Notes under the pieces: generated by a model
The model's input: the letters and a program-made list of their open reading frames with translations, nothing else
The model's database searches: none
What the model was told of the DNA's origin: nothing
DNA from: Hahella chejuensis KCTC 2396
Lineage (GTDB): Bacteria > Pseudomonadota > Gammaproteobacteria > Pseudomonadales > Oleiphilaceae
Length of the DNA: 64,000 bases
Assembly: GCF_000012985.1 (NCBI RefSeq)
Contig: NC_007645.1
Coordinates: 2,196,001 to 2,260,000, forward strand
Direction of reading: 5' to 3'
Made by a program: the position numbers and the translations under genes
Shown here: piece after piece, positions 19,875 through 28,514 of the stretch
Layout of the letters: each line of letters starts with the position of its first letter
How positions within the stretch are numbered: the stretch's first letter is position 1

Positions 19875-21761
19875 ATGCTTCAAAATATTCGGGATAACGC
19901 CCAGGGCGTGATCGCCAAGGTGATAGTCGGCCTAATTGTAATGACGTTTGCCTTCTTTGGCGTTGAGTCTATCGTTGGAGGGCTCAGCGGCGAGCCCGAA
20001 GTTGCGTCAGTCAATGGCGAACCTATCACCAAGTCTCAGTTTGAACGTAAGTTCGAGAGAAACCGTCTCCAGGCAATCGCCGGCATGGGAGAGAATTACG
20101 ATCCCAGCAAAATCGATGAAAACAAACTGCGTAAAACCACCCTTGACGAATTTATTACTCGCGAAGTTCAGCTACAGGCTGCGCGGGAGGCTGGTTTCGC
20201 TGTTTCTGATGCAACCATCAACAATTTCATTACCCAGTGGCCGATGGCCCAGAAAGACGGTAAATACGACAATAACCAGTTTATGGAGGCGCTCCGCAGG
20301 ATTGGCATGCGTCCTATGGAGTTCCGTAAAGAGTTATCGGATGAATTGCTGGTGGGACAATTGCAGTCCGGAATTGCTCAGACCTCTTTTGTTATTGGAG
20401 AAGAGTTGAATGAGTTGCTGAGAATGGAGCGTCAAACTCGCAGTTTCAGCTACTATCGTCTTAATGCTGAAGATGTTGCAAAAGACATTGAGATTAGCGA
20501 CGCGGAAGCAGAGGAATACTACAACTCGAATAAAGACGAGTTTATCTTGCCTGAGCGCATCATCGTGAACTATATCGAGCTGACCCGGGATGCATTGGTG
20601 GGGCGCGCAGAAGTTAGCGATGAAGAAGTCAGCGAGCGTTATGAGCAGGAAAAGAAAGAATTCCTTCCTTCTGAGCAGCGCCGCGCTTCCCATATCCTGA
20701 TTGAAACTTCCGATGACGTATCTGATGAGCAGGCATTGGCGAAGGCCCAAGAAGTTGAGCAGAAGTTAAAAGACGGCGGCGACTTTGCTGCGTTGGCGAA
20801 AGAGTTCTCCAGCGATCTGGGGTCGGCTAACGACGGCGGTGATTTGGGGTATGCTCAGAAAGGCGCATTTGTTGAGCCTTTCGAAGAGAAACTGTTTTCC
20901 ATGAATGTTGGCGATATTTCTGAGCCGGTTAAGACTGAATACGGCTATCACATTATCAAATTGAACGATGTCAAAGCCGTTGAGATGCCAAGCCTGGAAG
21001 AGTCCAAGGACCGCATAGTCAAAGAGCTGCAGGAGCAGAAGGCGGATAGCCTGTTTGTTGAAGTCAACGCTAAACTGAAGGATATCACTTATACCGCTGA
21101 TGATCTGGCGGGGCCCGCCGGGGAGTTAGGTCTGACAGTGCAAACGTCTGAGCCGTTTTCCAGAGAAGGCGGGCAAGGTATTTTCAGTGGACCCCAGGTA
21201 GTTCAAGAAGCTTTCTCTGCAGATGTAATCGAAGACGGCCACAACAGTCAGGTTATCGATCTGGGCAGGGAAGGAAGTCTGGTATTGAGAAAGAAAGAAC
21301 TGTTGCCCAGCGTTCCACAACAGTTTGCTGAAGTGAAAGAGGCGATTAAACAGAAGTTGGCTGTACAGAAAGCGAAAGACACTCTGGCGGCGAAATCGGA
21401 AGAGATGGTCGCCCAGCTTAAGAGTGGCGATCTGGCTCCGGTCTCTAAAGGCGCCGATGGCCAGCAAACTGGTTGGGTGGAGCTGAACGATGCTCGTCGC
21501 TCTCAGGCTGGCGCTGCGGATATTGCCCGCTTGGCCTTTAAGTTGCCTAAGCCAGAGGAAGGTAAGCCTGTTATAGAGAAGTTTGAGACAAACTTTGGTT
21601 ATGCCGTCATCGTTCTGAATGAAGTGAAGGATAATACGGAAGACCTGAGCGAAGCGGAGCAAAAGACCTACAGAACCTTTATGGCGAGCCGTAATGGTCA
21701 GCGTGAATACAACGACTACAATGAGAAAATTCAAGACGCGGCGGAAATTGAGCGTCTGTAA
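19875..21761 (+). CDS. ppiD: periplasmic folding chaperone PpiD
   Basis: PpiD is an inner-membrane-anchored, periplasm-facing chaperone that helps newly exported proteins near the Sec translocon. The 628-residue protein has one N-terminal membrane segment (about residues 13-33), a SurA-like N domain, and a parvulin (rotamase) domain at about residues 265-365. That domain is recognisable by ASHILIE, GGDLGY and GYHIIKL. A helical C-terminal part follows. The start ATG at 19875 has GAGGGG upstream. A strong terminator ends the unit, separating it from the next operon. Confidence 0.95.
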   Translation: MLQNIRDNAQGVIAKVIVGLIVMTFAFFGVESIVGGLSGEPEVASVNGEPITKSQFERKFERNRLQAIAGMGENYDPSKIDENKLRKTTLDEFITREVQLQAAREAGFAVSDATINNFITQWPMAQKDGKYDNNQFMEALRRIGMRPMEFRKELSDELLVGQLQSGIAQTSFVIGEELNELLRMERQTRSFSYYRLNAEDVAKDIEISDAEAEEYYNSNKDEFILPERIIVNYIELTRDALVGRAEVSDEEVSERYEQEKKEFLPSEQRRASHILIETSDDVSDEQALAKAQEVEQKLKDGGDFAALAKEFSSDLGSANDGGDLGYAQKGAFVEPFEEKLFSMNVGDISEPVKTEYGYHIIKLNDVKAVEMPSLEESKDRIVKELQEQKADSLFVEVNAKLKDITYTADDLAGPAGELGLTVQTSEPFSREGGQGIFSGPQVVQEAFSADVIEDGHNSQVIDLGREGSLVLRKKELLPSVPQQFAEVKEAIKQKLAVQKAKDTLAAKSEEMVAQLKSGDLAPVSKGADGQQTGWVELNDARRSQAGAADIARLAFKLPKPEEGKPVIEKFETNFGYAVIVLNEVKDNTEDLSEAEQKTYRTFMASRNGQREYNDYNEKIQDAAEIERL

Positions 21762-21775
21762 GTTTTCCAATTTAA

Positions 21776-21815
21776 GACAATAAAAAAGACGGCGTGAGCC
21801 GTCTTTTTTATTGTC
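21776..21815. terminator. terminator after ppiD
   Basis: GACAATAAAAAAGACGGC pairs with GCCGTCTTTTTTATTGTC around GTGA, a near-perfect 18-base stem with an internal T run. Confidence 0.93.
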
Positions 21816-22081
21816 TAGAAGAAACCGTCACCATAAAAAAAACAAACACTTTGTAAAAGGCTATTTCCTTGGGAAGCGGGATGGCTCCACTGAGAGCCCT
21901 CCGCCAAACCTTGATCCCTCTGGCGCTTGTCGCATAAGGGTTTTTACCGATCTTGCGTCCCCGTCTAACTGAGAATTGTGTACTGGTTATCTTTACCAGA
22001 AAGGCAATTGCGGTATCTTTACTTTACAAACAGTTACGTTGTAAACCCGTAATTTCGCAGAATAAAAACGAGTGAAAATGA
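21816..22081 (+). promoter_or_regulatory. structured leader before the C39 peptidase operon
   Basis: This 266-base gap holds overlapping hairpin options. GCGG 21876-21879 with CCGC 21901-21904 extends through GGCTC/GAGCC. CGCCA 21902-21906 with TGGCG 21921-21925 shares bases with the first, so the two exclude each other. A short frame, ATG 21881 to TAA 21935-21937 (18 codons, MAPLRALRQTLIPLALVA), lies over these hairpins behind GGGAAGCGGG. It could be a leader peptide or chance. No known riboswitch core was recognised, and no confident promoter was found. Confidence 0.35.
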
Positions 22082-22891
22082 ATGCTTCTAGTGCTAGCCG
22101 GTTCGGTGCTCGCTTTCAATATCGCTAATGAGGCGGCAATTGTTGAGCCGCAGCCTAAAGGGGTTGTGGTGTATCAACAGGCAATCAGCACGGCGGGTAA
22201 TGACGTTGCATTTTTGCGTTATGACACGATGGTTGAGCCCGCGAAAGAGCAGAAGTTCCGCAATATCACCAAGCAAGCCTACGACTACAGTTGCGGGTCC
22301 GCCGCGTTGACCACAGTGTTGGAGCATTATCTGGGACGTACTTTTGAAGAGCGTCAGATTATGGAAGGTTTGCTTCACTATGGCGACGCTGCGCGTATTG
22401 TAGAGCGCCGCGGTTTTTCCATGCTTGACTTCAAAAGATTGGTGACAGCGCTGGGATATCCCTCTGGCGGCTTCAAAGCGGAGATTGAAGACTTGGCTGA
22501 GCTGGATCACCCCGCTATCGTGCCGATCCGCTACGGCGGCTTCAAACATTTCATAGTTGTCCGCGCAGTTCGCGATAACCGCGTTTTTGTGGCGGACCCA
22601 TCGTTGGGCAACATCACTTTTACGGTAGAACTGTTCAAAGAGCATTGGGATCAGAATGTTCTCTTCATCGTCTTTCCCGGTAATACCAAGCCAGTAGACG
22701 GACTGGAATTGAGAGAAGAGGACATGCGCTATGTGGATGAACAGACCTTCACCTTAAATGCGTACCGGGAATTCCCTCAGTTTCATGAGGCGACGGAGTT
22801 TCGTATACGTAACGAACTGGAAAGACTTAAAAACAACGAAGACGGTTCAGTTAACAATACCAACAAATATTTGCATTACAAACGCAACTAA
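22082..22891 (+). CDS. secreted C39-type cysteine peptidase
   Basis: This looks like a papain-fold peptidase of the C39 (bacteriocin-processing) family, without the ABC transporter part usually fused to it. The likely triad is cysteine 71 in DYSCGSAALTTVL, histidine 156 in GGFKHFIVV and aspartate 172 in VADPSLG. A hydrophobic N terminus (about residues 1-15) suggests export, although the region before it lacks the usual positive charges. The ATG at 22082 overlaps an in-frame TGA, so no longer start exists. It begins a plus-strand operon with two outer-membrane barrels and a MalM-like protein. Peptidases of this kind sit beside amyloid (FapD) or putative pilus systems elsewhere; the substrate here is unknown. 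Confidence 0.78.
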   Translation: MLLVLAGSVLAFNIANEAAIVEPQPKGVVVYQQAISTAGNDVAFLRYDTMVEPAKEQKFRNITKQAYDYSCGSAALTTVLEHYLGRTFEERQIMEGLLHYGDAARIVERRGFSMLDFKRLVTALGYPSGGFKAEIEDLAELDHPAIVPIRYGGFKHFIVVRAVRDNRVFVADPSLGNITFTVELFKEHWDQNVLFIVFPGNTKPVDGLELREEDMRYVDEQTFTLNAYREFPQFHEATEFRIRNELERLKNNEDGSVNNTNKYLHYKRN

Positions 22892-22954
22892 AACGTCCTG
22901 AAAACGTAACCGTCTGGAAAAGCTAATAAATACAATAACATTAAGGGAAAGCTA

Positions 22955-23971
22955 ATGAAGCATTGGGTAGTATCCTGTGTTTACTGTGCGCTTACTTTTA
23001 CTGCTGCTTCGTCTGTCTTAGCTGATGATGAACAAAGCAGCGTGGACAAGGCGAGAGAGGCGTTGACCAAACAGGAGGACGATGCCGATTCCGCCAAACA
23101 GCTGGAGGAAGTGTTCCAGGCGGCGGAAAAAAACTACTCCTTGTTGAAGAAAGGCAAGATGTCATTGACCTATGCCTTTGACTACAGCTACTTCGGCGAT
23201 CAGCGCCTGGATATTGATATCGTCAACGGTTCATTTCGGAATTTTGACGTTACGCCTGCGGCGCAACATACCTTTACCAACACTTTTACTTTTGACTACG
23301 GCGTATTGGATAACCTAACCCTGTCCACACGTGTGCCGCTGTCCACTAAGTATGATACCGAGACAGAGTTGAATAACTCTGACGTGGGGGATGTTTCACT
23401 GACCGCCCGTTGGCAGCCATTCGCTTATGTGCCTGGGAAGCCGTCCTATACCCTGTTTAGCACCTTCAAGTCTAAAACCGGGGTCAGCCCGTATGAAATT
23501 GACGTCAAAAGACAACTGTCTTCCGGTAGCGGTTATTACTCGTTTTCCGTTGGAGGCAGCTTCTCGAAGGTGCTTGATCCGGTCGTCATATTCAGCTCAG
23601 TCAGTTACACATTCCCTCTGAAAGAGACGGACTTGAACCAAGTGCGCGGTGGACAGAGACTGGTGTCTGTGGAGCCCGCCAATTCCCTGTCGCTATCGGC
23701 GGGTTTTTCTTATGCGCTGTCATACGACGTATCGCTCAGTGTTTCGTCTCAGTTGAGCTATTCGGATGAAACAGTTTTGACTTTTCATAATGGCAATAAA
23801 GCAGTCGCTCAGGACCAGGTCAGCAGCCTGATGAGTTTCGCCATGGGCATTCGCGTCAGTGAAACCAAAATCATTAACACCTCTGTGGGGTTTGGTCTCA
23901 CCGAGGACTCGCCTGATGTAACTATCGGGGTGTCCATCCCCATCAATATTGCGGGACTTAAAGAACAATAA
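22955..23971 (+). CDS. predicted outer-membrane beta-barrel protein
   Basis: I do not recognise a named family from the sequence alone. The 338-residue protein has a signal peptide ending near SSVLADD (about residue 24) and a charged, heptad-like helical stretch at about residues 25-65. From residue 66 onward come alternating aromatic and polar strands (YAFDYSYFG, FTNTFTFDYG, GYYSFSVGGSF), as in outer-membrane barrels. It is the second gene of the C39 operon, 63 bases after the peptidase. By position it could be a companion pore or an assembly factor for whatever the peptidase processes. Confidence 0.7.
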   Translation: MKHWVVSCVYCALTFTAASSVLADDEQSSVDKAREALTKQEDDADSAKQLEEVFQAAEKNYSLLKKGKMSLTYAFDYSYFGDQRLDIDIVNGSFRNFDVTPAAQHTFTNTFTFDYGVLDNLTLSTRVPLSTKYDTETELNNSDVGDVSLTARWQPFAYVPGKPSYTLFSTFKSKTGVSPYEIDVKRQLSSGSGYYSFSVGGSFSKVLDPVVIFSSVSYTFPLKETDLNQVRGGQRLVSVEPANSLSLSAGFSYALSYDVSLSVSSQLSYSDETVLTFHNGNKAVAQDQVSSLMSFAMGIRVSETKIINTSVGFGLTEDSPDVTIGVSIPINIAGLKEQ

Positions 23972-24001
23972 GCGGGAACAACAATCAGGCAGAGTTGTAA
24001 G

Positions 24002-25624
24002 ATGAGCTTAAATATTAATAAGAATACGAAGCTCCTGGCTACGGCGGGGCTATGCGCAGCCTGCTGGAGTGGAGTTGCAACCGCCCAGTTGGCGACGAAT
24101 CTGATGGTGGACCCCTATGCCTTATCGCTGGGAAATGCTGTGACGGCGGCGCCTCCCGGTGTGGCTTCCATTCATTATAATCCCGCCGGACTGACCAAGT
24201 TGAAAGGACGTCAGCTGGCGGTGACGCTGATGGGGGTGCACGCCAATATACAATCGGACTTCTATGCCCCCGAAGGCTATAACGTATTCGGTATCGATGG
24301 GGTGGAAAACGACCCCATATTCGATGGCGATACGGTCGCCAGGAGTCGCACGAATACCATCGCCCTGTATGTGCCAGGCTTTGGCCTTCAGCGTCTGCCG
24401 AAAGGCCCGCCGGCTCTGGCGCCTTCTGTGGGATTCAGTTTGAACCCGCCGGGCTCCAAATTCACTTTTGCAAATCTTACCTATGGCCCTGAAATTCTGG
24501 GTTATTACCGGAAGAAAGACGACCCCGCCAGATATCTTGGGAAGGCGCTGTCGTTGCAGCGCTTTACGTATTTGTCGCCCTCATTTGGCTATGAAATCAA
24601 CGATGAGTGGTCTGTAGGGTTTGGCGTCAGCATGTCGTCTCAATCATTGGCGTTGGATACTTATACCCGGGCTCCTAACTTGATGATCGGCGTATTGGAA
24701 GTCCTGCAGGACGCCTTTAATTGTGAGACCGGGGAAGAGCCGCTGGCTCCGTTTTTGGGCTTGTGCGGCGGTAATGTGGGTCCCTGGGACGATATCGGTG
24801 GGATGAGTATTCAGGTGCAGGAGACATTGTCTCCCAAATATCACCTTGGCGTGCTCTGGGAGCCAACGGATTGGTTCGCATGGGGGGCCAGCTACCAAAG
24901 CGAGTCAGACATGAAGTTGAAGGGGACTTATGAACTCGCGTACACCGATGACTGGTCCGGTTTCTGGCGTTCCTTCAACGGCTCGATCGTTGGCGCTGTT
25001 ACCGCCGGGATATTCTCACTGCCTTCCGGGACTCCCAGAGAAGCCGGGCAGCTATCCATCGACCTGACGCATCCTCAGCATTTTCAAACTGGCGTCAGTG
25101 TGAAGTTGAATCATCAGTTTACGGTAAATGTGGACGTGGGTTGGACGGATTACAGTTCCTGGGACTCTTTCCTGCTTAAGTTTGATCGTAATCTGGAATT
25201 CCTGGGGGCGGCGCGCCTGTTGTCGCCTAACGCTACTGCGAACACCATGCGTTTGCCGCTGGAGTATCAGGATGTCTGGAACCTGGGCGTTGGCGTCGAG
25301 CATCATCTCTCCAGCCGTCTGGATCTTCGTTTTGGAGTGGAGATGCGTAATTCGCCGATCCCCCATAATCGCCGCGATATCCTGGCCCCACTGAATGACA
25401 CTGTACTGTACAGCGTCGGCATGGGGTACAAGTGGGATAGAGACACGACGGTGGACTTCAACCTCAGCTATATGCGCAGTTGGCAGTATATTCCCGCCGG
25501 CTCCAGTTTGAACCTGAACGACGACGGTATTCAGAATATTGTTTATAACCCCTACGCAGGCGTGAATGTGGAGACCAATCTGAAACTGATCATGGCGGGC
25601 ATGACCTTCCGGACGGCGTTTTGA
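24002..25624 (+). CDS. OmpP1/FadL-type outer-membrane protein
   Basis: FadL-type barrels let hydrophobic compounds such as long-chain fatty acids pass the outer membrane. The 540-residue protein has a signal peptide (to about residue 29), the FadL hallmark IHYNPAGLTKLKG after a short hatch segment, and a long series of barrel strands ending in an aromatic residue (TFRTAF), as expected for Bam-dependent insertion. It lies 30 bases after the preceding barrel gene, and its stop overlaps the start region of the next gene. The operon context with a C39 peptidase and MalM-like protein argues against simple fatty-acid uptake; that is inference. Confidence 0.8.
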   Translation: MSLNINKNTKLLATAGLCAACWSGVATAQLATNLMVDPYALSLGNAVTAAPPGVASIHYNPAGLTKLKGRQLAVTLMGVHANIQSDFYAPEGYNVFGIDGVENDPIFDGDTVARSRTNTIALYVPGFGLQRLPKGPPALAPSVGFSLNPPGSKFTFANLTYGPEILGYYRKKDDPARYLGKALSLQRFTYLSPSFGYEINDEWSVGFGVSMSSQSLALDTYTRAPNLMIGVLEVLQDAFNCETGEEPLAPFLGLCGGNVGPWDDIGGMSIQVQETLSPKYHLGVLWEPTDWFAWGASYQSESDMKLKGTYELAYTDDWSGFWRSFNGSIVGAVTAGIFSLPSGTPREAGQLSIDLTHPQHFQTGVSVKLNHQFTVNVDVGWTDYSSWDSFLLKFDRNLEFLGAARLLSPNATANTMRLPLEYQDVWNLGVGVEHHLSSRLDLRFGVEMRNSPIPHNRRDILAPLNDTVLYSVGMGYKWDRDTTVDFNLSYMRSWQYIPAGSSLNLNDDGIQNIVYNPYAGVNVETNLKLIMAGMTFRTAF

Positions 25625-25626
25625 GC

Positions 25627-26757
25627 ATGAAGAAGACTGTATCACTTCTTTTGCTGGCGTTATTGAGTAGTGGTTCGGCCTTGGCGGACAGGTATTACAC
25701 CTGGGTGGATGAAAATGGCCAAGTGCGCCATACGCTGATCCGCGAGACGCAACCGGAGCCTTCGGCGCAGACTCAACAACAAACGCAGCCAGAAGCGGTT
25801 CAATCGACGCCTGAACAAAGTCCGGGCTCTACTGAGACGACAGTTCCCCTTATTGAGCAGGAAATTAACGCGGAGTTGAGGGTTTCCAGTGAAGCGCCGG
25901 GAGACGCTGTTGCGAATGAATCCCGGGAAGTGTCTAAAGAGGAGTCGCCTCAGCCTCAACTGAGTCAGCCCAAATCAAGCCATCGTGAAATCATTGACGA
26001 GTCTACTTACATCGATGCGGTGGAACTGGAAAAACGAGGCTTCGTGCGAGAAGGCGACAGCCGTTTTTACACCTGGGTTGATACTAACGGGGTCATGCAT
26101 ACAGAGGAATATCATCCCGCCGACGCCAAGTCCAAGGCGCGCGCGCAGCCTCTGCAGCCCGCTCAGGTCGTGGCGGATGAGCAGCGGATCGAGAAGACCC
26201 GTCTTCCTGATGGCGCAGACCCCCTTGCCGCTGATCTGCTGGGGCTGAACGCTCCGGGCGCGAAACAGGAGATTGACCTCGTCTACGATCGCTGCTGTGA
26301 AAAACTGGCGAATGACGAGCGGGTTGAGCTTGAGTTTGATGGCGGGGAATTGTTAGAGATTCGCAAGGACGAGCAGGGCTATAACTTTGGCGTAGGCTAC
26401 AGCCTCTATCGCGTGGTGGAAATTCCTGAAGGCAGCGTTAATCGATTGTTGCAGTTGCGGGCTTATGCGCAACCTGATGCGTTTTACCCCTCGGTATTGG
26501 TATTGGATAGCGATTGGAAACCGGTGCGCTTTCTACAGGACTTGCTCTATATCTATGAACCGGAGAACTGGTTTCGCTATGGCTATCTGGAAGGGTTTCT
26601 CAGGATAAAAGCGAAGGATGAGAAGTATCTCGTCTTGTTGACGACGGGGGCTGATCTTAAAAAACGCACCGTTGCGGAGGGAGTGGCTGACAAACCGGTC
26701 GTTATCAACCACTCCGCCAGCGGCATACTGCATCTGGCCGTTTTGCCGCCCGAATAG
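25627..26757 (+). CDS. exported protein with two DUF4124-like repeats and a MalM-like C terminus
   Basis: The protein begins with a clear signal peptide cut after SGSALA (residue 19). Two copies of a short motif follow: YYTWVDENGQVRHT at about residue 21 and FYTWVDTNGVMHTEEY at about residue 146. This is the DUF4124 pattern, and a proline- and glutamine-rich spacer separates the copies. From about residue 215 the chain resembles MalM, the periplasmic protein of maltose operons (YPSVLVLDSDWKPVRF, LEGFLRIKAKDEKYLVLLTT). ATG 25627 is preferred over a TTG two codons upstream. It ends the C39 operon, starting 2 bases after the FadL-like stop. Function is unknown; periplasmic location is inferred. 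Confidence 0.75.
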   Translation: MKKTVSLLLLALLSSGSALADRYYTWVDENGQVRHTLIRETQPEPSAQTQQQTQPEAVQSTPEQSPGSTETTVPLIEQEINAELRVSSEAPGDAVANESREVSKEESPQPQLSQPKSSHREIIDESTYIDAVELEKRGFVREGDSRFYTWVDTNGVMHTEEYHPADAKSKARAQPLQPAQVVADEQRIEKTRLPDGADPLAADLLGLNAPGAKQEIDLVYDRCCEKLANDERVELEFDGGELLEIRKDEQGYNFGVGYSLYRVVEIPEGSVNRLLQLRAYAQPDAFYPSVLVLDSDWKPVRFLQDLLYIYEPENWFRYGYLEGFLRIKAKDEKYLVLLTTGADLKKRTVAEGVADKPVVINHSASGILHLAVLPPE

Positions 26758-26772
26758 GCGAGAGAGTGAAGA

Positions 26773-27849
26773 TTAATCCTCAGGAATGGCGGGATTGATC
26801 CACGGGAAAGAGCGCCAGTAGAAAAGACCGCCGCCGGCCGGCGCTGTGCAATTGTAACGGAAGCGACGGCCTTTGAACGGCGCTACACCGACCACAGTCA
26901 CTTCGTTATTGTCCACTGCGCTGTCGAGAAGTCCCTGCCCACTGCCGTAGCATGTGACTTTTGCGTTCAACTCAGTGCTGAAGCGCAATTGCGGAGGGTT
27001 GTTGTCCGCAATCAGGATGTTCTGCGGCGATAGCATCTGTGCAGGCAGCGGCAGCGTACTCAGTTTTTCTTTTAACTGCGGCACGGAGCTGTAGGCGTTG
27101 GAGGCGGGAAAACGGGGCAGGGAGGTCCAATCGCTATCAGGCCCGATAGGGCCGGAGTGCTGGCCCAATCCGACGTAACCCAATGAACTCACCAATTTTT
27201 GCAGTGACGCGTCGTATTCGCCGTAAGGGTAGGCGAGTAGTTTGAGTGAAGCGCCGGTCTCTTCCTCGATTCTTTTTTCCGCTTGCTCGATATTTTGAGT
27301 CATGCGGGCGCGCCAGGCGCTGGCGTCTTCACTGGGTTTGACTTCCACCATGTGGATGTGGCCCAAGCCATGGTTCGCCACCACTCCGCCGTGTTTACCC
27401 ATTTCCCTGGCTTGCTCCCAGGTAATGTGAGTGCTGCGGTGATTATCGAGCGCGTCCGGGTTCAGGAATATCGTGAATGGGTAGCCGCGCTCTTTTAGTA
27501 GCGGATATGCGGTTTCGTAAATGCTTTTGTAGCCATCGTCAAACGTCAGTGCGACCGTTTTTTCGGGCAGACCGCCGCCTTCCTGTAGCGTACGGATGAT
27601 CTCCGCCAACGGCAGCACTTGATAACCATTCTCGGCGATAAAGTTCATGTGCTGACGAAAGAGGTCCGGGGCGGTGGAGGTGCTGCGTGGGGTCTCGTCG
27701 CTAATGTGGTGATATTGCAGTATGTATGCGCGAGCGATGCTCTCCTGAGCCTGGGCTGATGCGCAAAGCAAGACGCCGGCGGCGATTCCAAGTTGCTGAA
27801 TCCGACGGGTGATAGGCGTTGCGGTGTGAGAATAGCGTCCGTTATTCAT
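26773..27849 (-). CDS. polysaccharide deacetylase family protein
   Basis: This is a NodB-homology (carbohydrate esterase 4) protein, which removes acetyl groups from N-acetylglucosamine polymers. A signal peptide ends near CASAQA (about residue 34). The metal and catalytic motifs are TFDDGY (near 103), HGLGHIH (an H-x3-H metal site near 160) and LLAYPYGEYD (near 207). A C-terminal region of about 100 residues is not recognised. Its start overlaps the stop of the J-domain gene by four bases (ATGA), so the two are translationally coupled. PgaB/IcaB-type enzymes have a similar N-terminal domain, but no exopolysaccharide synthase lies nearby, so the substrate is open. Confidence 0.85.
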   Translation of the reverse strand: MNNGRYSHTATPITRRIQQLGIAAGVLLCASAQAQESIARAYILQYHHISDETPRSTSTAPDLFRQHMNFIAENGYQVLPLAEIIRTLQEGGGLPEKTVALTFDDGYKSIYETAYPLLKERGYPFTIFLNPDALDNHRSTHITWEQAREMGKHGGVVANHGLGHIHMVEVKPSEDASAWRARMTQNIEQAEKRIEEETGASLKLLAYPYGEYDASLQKLVSSLGYVGLGQHSGPIGPDSDWTSLPRFPASNAYSSVPQLKEKLSTLPLPAQMLSPQNILIADNNPPQLRFSTELNAKVTCYGSGQGLLDSAVDNNEVTVVGVAPFKGRRFRYNCTAPAGGGLFYWRSFPWINPAIPED

Positions 27850-28514
27850 AGTGAGTAATAAACCTTCAATACTTCATATGCTTCCGTGATGGCTTGAAAC
27901 AACGCGGTGTCTCCGCCACGGTCCGGGTGATGCTCCATGGCGAGGCGGCGGTAGCGGGCCTTGATCTGTCCAGCGTCGCTATTTGGAGCGCACCCCAGGG
28001 TGTCCAGCGCGGATTGCTTTTGATGGGGATGAACATACATCAGCCAAAAATCCCTGATCAGCTTCTCCACGTCTGCGGCGCTGGTGTCGAATAAGTTTTT
28101 TGGATTGAGGTAGTATTCCGCCAAAGGGTCCACCGCCGCCGGCGCGTTGTGGTTGCTGTGAGCCTCCACATCGTAGTGATAAAGGGTGATGCGTACGGAG
28201 GTCATGGCGAGGACCAGATTATGTTCTTGTAACCACTTGTTTTTCAATCGATAAAGCGTGTGAAATGTCAGAAAGTGGGTCTGAAAGAGATCCAGTGGAG
28301 ATTGCAGGCAGCTCTCTGAAAAAATGCGATATGGCGGCAGGGTCAGTTGTTTGATTAAGTCGTGTTCGGAAATCATTGCCGGGCCGGGGAGTAGAATCTC
28401 TGCGACGGCCTGTTCCAGCTTTTGCGTCAGATAACGCCAACTGGTCGGCTCGCGGGAACCTTCCGTACCTGCTAGGGTCAAATCCCCTGGTATGTCTGGA
28501 TGATCGAAACTCAT
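27846..28514 (-). CDS. DnaJ-related J-domain protein
   Basis: J-domains stimulate DnaK ATPase and bring it to substrates. Here the J-domain is at the C terminus (last 60 residues) with the essential HPD motif in MEHHPDRGGD. The upstream 150 residues match, from memory, the 'DNA-J related' family of gammaproteobacteria. The ATG at 28514 gives 222 residues. The frame is open to 28616, but that extension is antisense to the signal peptide of the neighbouring gene. If 28514 is right, the start codons of this gene and the DUF547 gene overlap on opposite strands within CATG. It heads a two-gene unit with the deacetylase. Confidence 0.82.
   Translation of the reverse strand: MSFDHPDIPGDLTLAGTEGSREPTSWRYLTQKLEQAVAEILLPGPAMISEHDLIKQLTLPPYRIFSESCLQSPLDLFQTHFLTFHTLYRLKNKWLQEHNLVLAMTSVRITLYHYDVEAHSNHNAPAAVDPLAEYYLNPKNLFDTSAADVEKLIRDFWLMYVHPHQKQSALDTLGCAPNSDAGQIKARYRRLAMEHHPDRGGDTALFQAITEAYEVLKVYYSL

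Noticed and set aside
21841..21960. Cyclic-di-GMP or other known riboswitch in the C39 operon leader
   Set aside because: The conserved cores I know were not present; only generic hairpins were seen.
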